Both the position numbers and the translations under genes were made by a program. This document shows positions 1 through 9,760 of a stretch of DNA of 20,052 bases, piece by piece. The notes under the pieces are model-generated. The model was not told the origin of the DNA. It did not search any database and was given only the letters and a program-made list of their open reading frames with translations. Position 1 is the stretch's first letter; the number at the start of each line of letters is the position of its first letter. Source of the stretch: Dichomitus squalens LYAD-421 SS1 (taxonomy: Eukaryota; Basidiomycota; Agaricomycetes; Polyporales; Polyporaceae); NCBI RefSeq assembly GCF_000275845.1, contig NW_006766908.1, forward strand, positions 117,884-137,935. The letters are read 5' to 3'.

Positions 1-1251
1 ACGCGCAGCGAGGGAGGGAGGGAGCACGAATGGCGGGTCCTCTTCGCGCAAACCCAAAATCTAGCATCAAACGCCACAATGCTGATTGAGAACTTTGATC
101 ATCAAAACCAGCGCGCTGATGCGCCCGTGGTGACAGCGTCGGTGGTCTTTTGCGTCGCGCGTCGCCCACCCTCCTCACCCGCCATGCCTGCACAACACTC
201 TGCATCTGTTAGACAAATGCTGCCTCGTCAATTACTGCGACCTCCTCAGAGTATGGTTTTCATTTGAGCTCCTTGAAGTTGCTTCGAGTACGTACACCGT
301 TCCAGCTATCAAAAACTGATGCGCCCGTATTGATGTCCTAGGCTGACAGCCAATCATATGCGTGGCTGGGAGGTCTCATACCTCCCTGGCCCGATATCCC
401 AGAGGTTTACATACCTCGTTGTAGGCTACTCGGCTTCTGCACCCTGCAACCTGACTTGCCGCCCCATGCCGCCGCTCATGATTACGGGGACGGATGCGCA
501 GACGGGGAGGCGGAGAGGGCAGAGGAGAATGGAGGAGTCTGAGGAGCGCGTTCGGGAGAGGAAGAAGGACGAGGGGCGCGCCCGTGAGACGGAGAAGGAG
601 ATCGTAGAGATCTTAGTAAGGAATGCCGAGGAGGAAGAGGCGGCGGTACAGCGGAGCACTTTGCACAGTCCCGATGTACCCGCACATTTTTAATGACGAT
701 AAAGTGGTATGAAGTGAAAGCACCAGATGGAAACCTACCTACCAATTCCAAGATGCATCCGCGGAGACGTTCAAAGGCCGGGGTCCATGGAGTTGGCCAG
801 AGTTAGTAGGCGCTTGCGGTTTCCGGAAAGGGTAGGCCAGTTTCGGGCGCCGTGGCCATGGCTGATCTTGATCATTGTTCGCTTGATCTGCTGATGCGCA
901 GTGGCCGAGGTAGGTGAACCGTACTTCTATCGTTGCTTTGCTATGCGCTGGTAAGACTCGGCGTCGCAGCTTGGACCCATCTCGATACGATTCCTCCACC
1001 TGGTGTCAAATAGTGAGTGTGTTCTGTGACCATGGGCTTTGGTCACGCCGTTGAACATGCATAGCACTAAGGGATCGGTAGTAGCTGCTCCTGAGGTCAC
1101 CATCTGCCAGGGAATACTCTACACCAGCTCGAAGTAATCCTGATCCTAAACTTTTTGAATAATAAAGAGACGCCAGTGGGTGTAATCAGTACGCCTGTAC
1201 ATTTACGAGATCTTACAGCATTTTCTTAACAGATTCAACTCCTTGTGTGCC
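1..1251. other. Left flank without a supported gene
   Basis: No family is recognisable in this stretch. An ATG at 358 opens a 111-codon frame whose second half (about 490-650) lies in a strongly purine-rich segment and reads as a highly charged Arg/Glu-rich, coiled-coil-like peptide; purine-rich DNA gives such reading by composition alone, so I do not call it a gene. A 7-bp inverted repeat with a 7-nt loop lies at 1026-1046. The last 200 bases are the likely promoter and leader of the DUF4246 gene that starts at 1252. Confidence 0.5.
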
Positions 1252-3045
1252 ATGGCCGGATCCAACCCGGCGTTAACGTCTCCTTTCGCGCCTAACGACC
1301 GCACACCGATCACGCTTGTTGAGCTGCGCATGCGCAGCTTCTCGGGCAAGATCCGCTGCAAGCCAGACTGGTGGAAGAAAGTCTACGACGAGGAGATCGT
1401 GACGAAGTGGCGACAGGAAATTGTCGAGCACGACGCGATCATGGTCGACAAATTCTGGGGAGGCGATAAGTATTATGACAGTGGCGAGGGCGAGAAACAG
1501 TGGCCGCGGGAGAAGATCAGCGACGTCCAGCTCAATTGCGTCGTCGACGAACTACGATATGAAGCTAGCCAGTATGACGAGGCAACGGGCATCTTCGTTA
1601 GTGTGGCCATTAGTGACTTCGATGGCTGGTGAGGACCGAACTTGACTACTTCACAGGCTACCGCGATCTACCAGGTATATGAGTCACGCTCCCTTATTCC
1701 TGCCGATCTCAAGAATAAACTACTGCAAGGCATCGCGATACTCGAGAATGTCCCAGAGGAGGAGAAGGATTGGCACCCAGGATCTGACAACCAAGTCCTC
1801 GATCTCGTCCATCCGTCCTTGTATTGCTTGCACATCGGTCGCTCGCATGTTTACCGGCGAGACGTGGGCCATACCAATCCCATCGTTCCTCTCACGCCAG
1901 AAGACTACTTTGACCGTCGCCCAGATCTTGAGGAGATACCCCGCTTCTTCGTCTCGCGCGTCTACCAATGGATCCCGACCGATTTCGAGGTCTCGGAATC
2001 AGGCAATGTCAGATCCCTCGCATACATCAACAACCTCCACCCTATCCATCACCGGGCCTTGTATCCCACCATCTCCTCCGTCTTATCGCTCTTCGTACCT
2101 CTATTCGAGAAAGTCCTCTCGGACGCACTCAACCCTTGGCCGCCGCATGTTATACGCCCGCATCCGTACGATTGGTACGACCACGTGTACGCGCTTCAAC
2201 CAAATTGGGGCGATTTCAAAGACCGTCCGTCGGAGGAGTTCGACGCCGCATACGCTGAGTGGGAGAAATACCACCAGTGGCCACATATTCCGGAGCCCGA
2301 TCCCTTCACGCCGCCTTCTGCTGCAGACGAGGAGAATCGAATCACCATCTCACTTCGTGGACGTACCGTTCAGGTGATCGTCAAGCTCGCCAACATCATC
2401 CTCACGCCTGAGAACCCGAAGTACCCTGGCGGCTCGTGGCACGTTGAGGGCATGGCGAACGAGAGCATCGTCGCCACAGGCCTCTACTACTACGCGTGCG
2501 AGAACCTCACCGAGTCACGCCTTGACTTCCGAGCGGCCGTGGGCAACTCAGACAACATGAACGGCGTTTCTCTCGAGTACGAGCAGAATGACGAGCAAGG
2601 CTACCGCACCGCGTTCGGACTGCAGCGCGACAGCCCGTTGAATCAGTGTCTGGGGCACATCGTCGCGGAGGAGAACAAGTGCGTCGCGTTCCCTAACGTA
2701 TACCAGCACCACGTCGACGCCTTCGAACTCGCGGACCCTACTAAGCCCGGGTACCGGAAGATCCTGTGCTTCTTTGTGGTCAATCCCTTCGTTCACATCC
2801 TGTCGACGAGCGATGTCCCCCCGCAACAGGAGCATTGGGCACTGGATGAGCTGGCGAAGGCGCCGATTCTGGGGAAGCTTCCACAGGAGCTGTACGATGC
2901 CGTATTGGAATACGCGTCCGTTGGGTTAGTGTCGCGCGAGGAGGCGGAGGAAGATCGGGACAAGCTGATGCAGGAGCGGTCTCAGTTCGTGGTGGATCAT
3001 AATGAGCAGGTATTCGAGGTGGAGTTCAACATGTGTGAGCATTGA
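1252..3045 (+). CDS. DUF4246 family protein, intact tandem copy A
   Basis: Model: exons 1252-1596 and 1657-3045, intron of 60 nt (donor GTTAGT, branch CTTGAC, acceptor ACAG), phase 0, 577 residues. I recognise the fungal DUF4246 family from the N-terminal block around LRMRxFSGKIRxKPxWWKKV and the C-terminal GGSWHVEGMAN, YYYACEN and STSDVPPQQ blocks. The ATG is supported by copy B, whose first exon is exactly 115 codons too and whose Met aligns. Biochemical function is unknown. His377-x-Glu379, followed by His466/His467 and Arg482, resembles the metal and 2-oxoglutarate ligand pattern of Fe(II)/2OG oxygenases; this is inference from spacing only. No signal peptide or membrane segment is seen, so probably intracellular. 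Retaining the intron would bring in a stop at 1630. Family call is firm; activity is not. Confidence 0.9.
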
Positions 3046-3683
3046 ACAAGGCTATATGTACGTGTTAATGGCAGCATGATAGTGTATGAAGATCAAGGTT
3101 TACGGGCGCATGCAAAGTGGTAAGCCTACGCGCAGCCCACTGGGCATCTCCGTACTAGGGCGAGCTTCGGCTTGAAGAGCATGAGGATTATCCGAATGGT
3201 GGTGAGTTGCGGTATGGACTGCCACTGATCGAGCCTGAGGAAACTTGAAGTGGCTACTGGTTCCAAGCGAACTCGGCTACATAGTACTTACGCGAAGCGA
3301 ACATTGTGAGTCATTGCACGCCAGGAGGGTTGACAGTACGCGCACCCGGCTTCGTGACCTTATCACGCCGTCACAATGTGAACATTTCACCTTCGCGTCA
3401 CGTACTTGCATATTTCGCCTTGCACTACGTTCCTCAGTCCTGATGAACATGTCGCAGGTACTACCATTCTCTCTGTGACATAATCCTTATGAACATATCG
3501 CAGAATTTTGTCCAGTCTCTCGCAGTCCGAGTGTTGTGAGCCAACGACAATTACAAGTCAACTCGCATCGGTGTTGCTAGGGTACCGTGCATACGTAGTA
3601 AGCATTGCGTTGGCATCTCTTACAAGGTGGCAAGCTCATGCGAAATCGACATCTATACAGATTTCCCCCCTGCCATTCCGATC
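3046..3683. other. Spacer between the DUF4246 copies with GAACAT repeats
   Basis: No gene is seen. The hexamer GAACAT occurs four times on the + strand within 200 bases (3299, 3380, 3445, 3491). The last two sit in an imperfect 19-nt direct repeat (3439-3457 and 3485-3503, two mismatches, 46-nt period), and the second is flanked to form AATGT-GA-ACATT. This is the presumed promoter region of copy B. Confidence 0.5.
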
Positions 3684-5485
3684 ATGTCCCAATCCGAGCT
3701 GGAGTTTACGTCTCCTTTCGATACTATCATCCGTAATCCTCTAACGCTCATCGAGCTTCGCATGCGATGGTTCTCAGGAAAGATACGCGCTAAGCCCAAT
3801 TGGTGGAAGAAAGTCTACGACGACGAGATCGTAACAAAGTGGCGCAAGGAGATGATCGAGCATGATACGGCCATGGTCGAACGATTCTGGGGTGGCGACG
3901 AGTACTGGAAGAGGGGCGATGGCGAAAAGCAGTGGCCCCGGGACAAGATTACCGTAGTCCAGCTCAACTATCTCCTCGATGAACTGCGATACGACGCGAG
4001 CCGGTACGACGACCAAACTGGTATCTTTGTGAGTATATATTCCCGTTTAAACCGCTGAGGATGGCTGACTTTGGCCTTATGCAGGCGACGGCAATCCACA
4101 AGGTGTACGAGTCGCGATCTCTGATGCCCGCCGATGTCAAGGCATCCCTCGCGCAAGGCGTCTCTGCGCTCGAGGATATCCCAGACGAGGAGAAGGACTG
4201 GCATCCGAGGTCAAAGAAGCAAGTGCTGGACCTCGTCCATCCATCAATGTACTGCCTGCGCATCGGTCGGTCGCACGTCTACCGTCGTGACCAGGGCCAG
4301 GGCACCTCCACCGTACAGCTCACACTCGAGGACTACCTCAATTGCCGCCCAGAGTTCGAGAAGATATGGTGGTTCGGCTTTGCAAAACCGCCATGCATCT
4401 CGCATGACTACCAATGGCTCCCGACGGACTTTGAGATATCCGAATCGGGCGACGTCAAACCCCTCGCATACATTAACAACCTCCATCCTATCGACCACCG
4501 CGCCATGTACCGCACCATCTCCTCAGTTCTCTCGCGTTTTGTGCCTCTATTCGAAAAGGTGCTCTCCGATGCGGTCAGTCCCTGGCCTCCGCTTGCCGTA
4601 CGCCCCAGTCCGTATCGTTGGTATCACCACGTCGCGGTACCCGCGCCAAGTTATTTAGATTTTGACGACTACCCAGTTGACAAACGTGCGTACCACGATG
4701 CCTACGATGAGTGGGAGTCGAAGTATAGATGACCGCTTATTCCTGAACCCGAACCTTTCGCCCCTCCTGTGGACGAGGAGGATAAGATCAAGATCTCGCT
4801 CCGCGGTCGTACGCTGCAAGTGATCGTCAAGCTAGCGAATATCGTCCTCACCCCAGAGAACCCGAAGTACGCCGGTGGGTCGTGGCACGTCGAGGGAATG
4901 GCGAACGAGAACATCGTCGCTACGGGCCTCTACTACTACGCGTGCGAGAATATCACCGAGTCGCGCCTCGATATCCGGACTGCAATCGGCGCGGAGGGCC
5001 GGGGACGCTCGCTAGTGCATGAGCAGGACGACGTACAAGGGTATACGGCTGCCTTTGGACTGCAGCGCGACCGCCCATTGAACCAGTATCTGGGATACAT
5101 TGTCGCAGAGGAGGACAAGTGCGTCGCGTTCCCGAACGTATACCAGCACCATGTCGACGCCTTCGAACTCGCGGATTCGAGGAAGCCGGGGTACAGGAAG
5201 ATTCTGTGCTTCTTTGTGGTCAATCCATTCGCTCGCATCCTATCGACGAGCGATGTCCCACCGCAACAGGAGAAGTGGGCTTTCGCCGAGCTGGCGAAGG
5301 CGCCGATTCTGGGGAAGCTTCCACAGGAGCTGTACGATGCCGTCCTGAAATACGCATCCGATGGGTTTGTGTCGCGCAAGGAGGCGGAAGAGGATCGGGA
5401 GAAGCTGATGAAGGAGCGGTCTCGGTTCGTGGTGGATCATAACAAGGAAGTGTTCGAGGTGGGCTTCAACATGTGTGAACACTGA
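3684..5485 (+). pseudogene. DUF4246 family protein, tandem copy B, interrupted by one TGA
   Basis: Model: exons 3684-4028 and 4085-5485, intron of 56 nt (GTGAGT..GCAG) at the same position and phase as in copy A. Read through, the frame would span 581 codon positions. At 4730-4732 it has TGA (position 331) where copy A has TGG, Trp323. The frame goes on unchanged to a stop aligned with that of copy A, keeps the conserved C-terminal blocks (His383-x-Glu385, the QHHVDAFE block and the Arg after it) and shows no second lesion. No GT..AG intron I could find removes the stop. A 330-residue product would lack the putative catalytic half. The downstream frame has no ATG before about 4899, beyond the His-x-Glu pair. 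Options are a recent pseudogene, an assembly error, or recoding (readthrough or editing). The 640-bp gap from copy A and the same orientation show tandem duplication. Confidence 0.8.
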
Positions 5486-6241
5486 GGACGGCTATATGTA
5501 CATATTCCGCCGCTATGAGAGTGTCATCTGAACAGCCAACGCAATCGGACGCAGCCTCGAGCGTTCTGCTCCGGGGTGATCGATGTAGCTCCCTGTTCGT
5601 CCATCCAACCACTGATCATCAATGTTCAATGCTCCCTCTGATATCATGTGGTTTGTTTGTATCAGCAACTCACGTTCTGCAGGACTGCGTATGCCTCACG
5701 TTCTCTGGCGCGTACTGCGGAGCATCAGTCACTCTAGTAGTTGTACATCCCCCATACTCAATCCCTTACTACTTTATTGTTCAGTAGTTCACAAGCAGTG
5801 GCAAGTACAATCAAGTTGGCCATGGTTTTAACGAGAAAGCGCTCATGCATGTATCTCGGCCGGCCCGCGGCTGTTACGGCCCGCCCTCTAGACGAACAGT
5901 CTTCGTGGTCAACATCGACTCATCTTCTGCGCCTGCCTCGCTGGCTATCTCAACCGCCTGAGCTCGAGGATCAGTCCGGGCTACTGAGCCCAGGCCGCTC
6001 CGTCCTGAAGTCGAACATTAGCTTCGTCACCCGCAGGGCCAGGCACCCGCCTCCGCCGTTTTGGCCCATTAGCCAAAGGCGAATCCGCGTTAGGGACGAA
6101 GTTTTCAATCCGCCGCTTAAGCCGCCTCGAGGCCGGTCAGTCTGGGGGCACTTTGACTTAAGTAGGAGGAGAGCGCCTTCCTGACATTACCTCAACAACC
6201 CCCGGAGCCCTACGAACGCCTATAGCCACCTCTCCCGACTG
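5486..6241. other. Intergenic stretch after copy B
   Basis: No recognised gene. An ATG at 5822 opens a 120-codon frame ending at 6184, rich in Arg, Pro and Ser and without any family signature. I cannot tell it from chance. The segment just before 6242 is pyrimidine-rich with CTATAG at about 6220, which suits the promoter or leader of the next gene. Confidence 0.4.
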
Positions 6242-7056
6242 ATGTCACACGACAGCGCACGCAGAATGACTGAACCTGCACTCTGGTACAATGGGCAATA
6301 CCTCTTGGAGAAGGAACCCAGTACCGATCCCGCGAATCTAGGATCCAGGCTCACTAAGGCAGCGGAAGAGGCTCGAACAGCTGTACGTGCATCAGTGTTC
6401 TACAACCATTGCTACTCATCGAACACACGCTTTCGATGTAGAAATGGGAGATGCTCATCGCCAACAGGAAGCCCAGAGAGAAGATCCCTCCTAGACTCTT
6501 CGGCAGCCGTGGCAGGTCACCTCCGTTACTGCTATACGGCTGGACCTTCAACCTAGACTACTTCCTCGAGTACGCCAAGAGACATGGGCTGACTCTGGAG
6601 GTATCGGAGGAGGCTCGTAAGCGGCTGGGCTGCGCCACAAAGACATTCAATTTCGGTGATGCCACTGAGGAACATTATCGAGACGAGCAGCTGCTCCAAG
6701 AAATGTGTCACGCAGCGCGGTTCGTCTCCGTGGGTCACTTAAGACGATCCACTGGATTCGTTTTCGAGATAGGGCGGCCCCTGTCTCTCGAATGGGACAG
6801 GATTCTTTACGTGTGGACGAACTACGACATCGAAGAGAAGTATTTCGGTTATGGATTCTCTCGGAAGGGGAGATTCGAAGCAGCCAAGAAGATCGTGGAC
6901 GAGGCGATGAACGAATGCCTACCGGATGGGAAGAAGAGCGAGCTACTGTGGTGGTGGTCCTTCGACAATGACGAGGTGCGTACTTTGCTTTGAAACGAAG
7001 AGATCCATCGATGAGCTGACTCGTGATCTCAGAATGTTCTGACTAGCATAGATTGA
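6242..7056 (+). CDS. Hypothetical protein, three exons
   Basis: I do not recognise the family. Model: exons 6242-6382, 6442-6975 and 7033-7056, introns of 59 nt (GTACGT..TGTAG) and 57 nt (GTGCGT, branch GCTGAC, CTCAG), both in phase 0, giving 232 residues. The splice reading is supported because both introns match the sizes elsewhere in the window and the first joins two charged, plausible segments. The protein is soluble, rich in charged and aromatic residues, with a Tyr-Gly-Trp-Thr-Phe-Asn block about residue 80, a conserved-looking LEWDRILYVWTNYD stretch and a Trp triplet near the C-terminus. No signal peptide or membrane segment. Without the last splice the protein ends six residues after the donor at TGA 6991. 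An in-frame ATG at 6266 is an alternative start. Possibly a lineage-restricted basidiomycete gene. Confidence 0.6.
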
Positions 7057-8045
7057 TTATTCTTAGGCTCGGTGTTATAGTCCGCCAACATACGCTGTTT
7101 TCCCGCTGTCCTGCTTCTGTTCCCTAACGTCCCCGTCCTGATCGTCCTCGCTAGATCACTCGATGTCGTAATGCATGTGTATATCGTCGGTGTCTATGAC
7201 CGCGACCTAGAAGCTCGCAGAAGGGACTCAATAGTGATGCGACTGCGTGAGATACGGCTGCATCTCGGCTCCTTGGACGTTGGGGTGCGATCTTGACATG
7301 CAAACCACAGCACCTGCCTGATTCAACATCATGCCCTCGTCCAGAACCACCGTCATATGGCGGACAGGCCAACCTCCGTGAAGGGATCTGGATGCCAGCC
7401 GCCGAAACATCCGGTCAGCCCGCTCTTCTGGCAGTATATAGGCCTGCATCAAGCGACGACGCCTCCTCACCCCTAGCACCACCTTCTCTGCATCTCATGC
7501 TATTTTGCCGGTCAAACCCCTTCACGTATCAGCACCCCACATACACCGGATAAACGCGGTATCATTTGCGATTATCTTCCTCCGGCTTGTCCTTACGGCA
7601 CTATATGCTAGTCAGGTATGTCTCGTTTGCATGTCTCCTCGGTCTCGTGGCCCTGATCATCGTCTTCGCTCATTCCGTAGCGTCATTCGGTGGCATATAC
7701 CAGTCACCTTGAACAACCTGCCAGTCCCCCAGCTGAGCCAAGCACGCCACCAGCTTTCCTGTCACTACGAGTTAAGCAAGGCAGAGCATAGTGCACAGTG
7801 GTGATCAAGGAGTTCAGCTCGGGGAGTGCTTTTTATATCCTGACGTCGACTCTTGTAACTACAGTGGAGGTGACATATCTGACGGTCGTCTGCAAGATGG
7901 AAAGTTGCCCGCGAAAGTCACCTTCCATGGCCGCTGGCACTCGCCTTCGGGAGTCCTCCGAGACGTCGGAGCCTGATGGTGTGTGTTGGGTGGACCGATG
8001 GACTCTGGGGGTGGCTCCCCCTTGTCTCGTCGGTTCCACCGGCCC
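7057..8045. other. Non-coding or decayed stretch with a hydrophobic exon-like remnant
   Basis: No full gene is supported. A TATA-like TATATA at about 7435 is followed by a pyrimidine-rich stretch. The frame open across about 7505-7616 encodes a roughly 20-residue hydrophobic segment (Ala-Val-Ser-Phe-Ala-Ile-Ile-Phe-Leu then Leu-Val-Leu-Thr-Ala-Leu) and ends at a strong GTATGT donor at 7617, but has no in-frame ATG after the stop at 7439. It may be a leftover membrane-protein exon or chance. A TGACGTC site lies at about 7840. Confidence 0.35.
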
Positions 8046-8403
8046 ATGAGAACGGCAGCGACTGTCTTCTTTCTCGCCCTCGGAGCATTCGGTAAGCTGG
8101 CTCCCATGTTTGTATGAGAGATCTCTGCCTGACGCCTCGGGGACCCAGGTCCGTTGGGAAAAATGTCGCCAGTCTACACGAGCACGGCCGAGTGTCATAA
8201 CAGTACCTACCCGGACGAGCTGCCTGTACCTTGACTCTGCCGTCGGGTTATATCAGGGGAACACGGAGTGTTATACCGATATAGGCCGTTTGTTGTCACA
8301 GTCCTTCACCACAGACTCGGTCTGTGGGTCTGCGTTCGGAGATGTGCAGGATGCCATCATCAGGAGGCACGGTTTCCGCATCTTCTGTACCTCCCTGTAT
8401 TGA
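8046..8403 (+). CDS. Candidate small secreted protein (tentative)
   Basis: Tentative model: exons 8046-8091, 8149-8225 and 8302-8403, introns of 57 nt (GTAAGC, branch CTGAC, CCCAG) and 76 nt (GTACCT..TCACAG), 74 residues. The first exon reads like a signal peptide: Arg near the start, then the hydrophobic core TVFFLALGAF. The mature part has three Cys and one N-glycosylation sequon (Asn-Ser-Thr). For intron 2, acceptors at 8256 and 8284 also exist and give other tails; the first would need a 31-nt intron, and the second gives a Cys-richer tail of another sequence. The first intron is convincing, the rest is not. No family is recognised. It could equally be a gene remnant. Confidence 0.3.
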
Positions 8404-9760
8404 ACATTGTCGCATATTCTGACGTATCGATTGGACCTCTCTATCCATCTGCCTGGCTACATGAACTGAACATCGTCTAATGCTCAAATGCCGGCTTTGG
8501 TGTCAACCACTTGCATACGGACATCGAGATGCTCGACGCATCTGCAATGTCCATATTCATCAACAGAAGGATAGTGTCCGCATCTGCTACCCCCAGTACA
8601 CTCAATCGCCATTGACAAACGACGACACCTCCCTAATAAGGCAGATAGCAGCCGCAAACCACCTCATCACACGTCCGGCATCTCAATATCTGTGAAGGTA
8701 TGTCCGGCAACTGATTGTCTCGACCTCACGAGGCTGTGTCCACGACATGGGGCTGGCAGGTGTCAAGCGAGCGTCTTCAGGAGAGTCTGCGAGATCCAGG
8801 CCCGTGTGGAGTGGGAGATGTAGCTCTGCCTCTGATGGCAGACGACGAATGCAGGTGTTTGCAAGTTAAACGTCGGGGCCCGGACCTGCGCGCGGCCTCT
8901 TCCTCTCTGCGCACAACTGCCACGTTCCGAGCCGGTGCATCCATGGCACCCGACCCGCACCCGACAGCCTCTACGCACACGGGCGACGGCGCCGCAGCTC
9001 AAGCCACAGCGGGGCGATGGGAGCCTCTTCGCCGTCGCGACTGCTCGTACCTCATCCGCATATGAGACCGCGGCGGGCACGTCAATCTCCTCGCGGGGTA
9101 CTCACTCTGGCCGGCGGCGGGGAACGTCCACGCACCTTCGCCGTCACGGTCGCGGGCCCGCTCGCTTCGTGAGAGACGGCATTTGGCTTCGCCTCGGCAG
9201 CTTTGCCGGAGGCAAGGAGAAGCGGAGCGTCCCACGTGGTACGCATGTCGCTGTGAGACGGGCTGGTCGTCCGATTCCTGTAGGGACTACACGTTTGTGG
9301 TCCCGCGGAGACAGGTTGCCTAGAGTGGTATCGCGCGTTCTGTGTGCGGGTATGCTCCTCGGTGCCGGGAGCATCTTGGTATCCTTGGTGTGGTGGTGGA
9401 CGTCTGCGATTGTCGACCGCTTGCTTGATGGCTTGGAATGATCAGTACGGGAAGAGTTGGGACGCATATAGGGAAGTGCGCGTGCCCGGCAGGGAAAGGA
9501 GTAATGTGGGCACCCTCCGATCGAGTGGACGACTCGGTGGGACCTAGATCAGACACACAAGGCTGAGCGGTAACCAAGAAATCGACCATGCATACACCAT
9601 AATCGTACACGATCCCCATAAACGTCCAGAATACCTGTGATGCGTCCACTTGCACAACTCTCAGCCAAACAGCCCACAGCGCAGTCAACCCCACCACGAC
9701 TCACTTTTGCGTGATCCCCCTTCAGGCCCTCAGCCCCCCGGCGCCCCTCCCCAGCCCCGG
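8404..9760. other. Stretch without a supported gene
   Basis: Open frames of up to 168 codons occur on both strands (for example 8935-9441 on +), but they are Arg/Thr/Ser-rich, overlap one another in opposite strands and show no family pattern or convincing splice structure. The part next to 9760 should hold the 3' untranslated region of the Hikeshi gene, which is transcribed leftwards. Confidence 0.4.

Noticed and set aside
1..22. G-quadruplex at the left edge
   Set aside because: Only three GGG runs are present within the window, so the motif is incomplete.
1679..2377. A 232-codon frame on + inside DUF4246 copy A
   Set aside because: It overlaps conserved DUF4246 coding sequence in another frame; Ser/Arg-rich composition is typical of a shadow frame. 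The matching frame in copy B (4134-4658) is also a shadow.
4690..4770. A hidden intron in DUF4246 copy B that would remove the in-frame TGA
   Set aside because: The TATAG just before the stop would leave TGA in frame, and I found no other GT..AG pair that removes it. The aligned copy A sequence is continuous coding here.
4769..5485. The downstream half of copy B as a separate gene
   Set aside because: The frame has no ATG near its start (the first codon would be GTG) and continues the same frame as the upstream half; it is one interrupted gene.
8935..9441. A 168-codon frame on +
   Set aside because: Arg/Thr/Gly-rich peptide without signature, with long overlapping frames on the minus strand; better explained by GC-rich composition.
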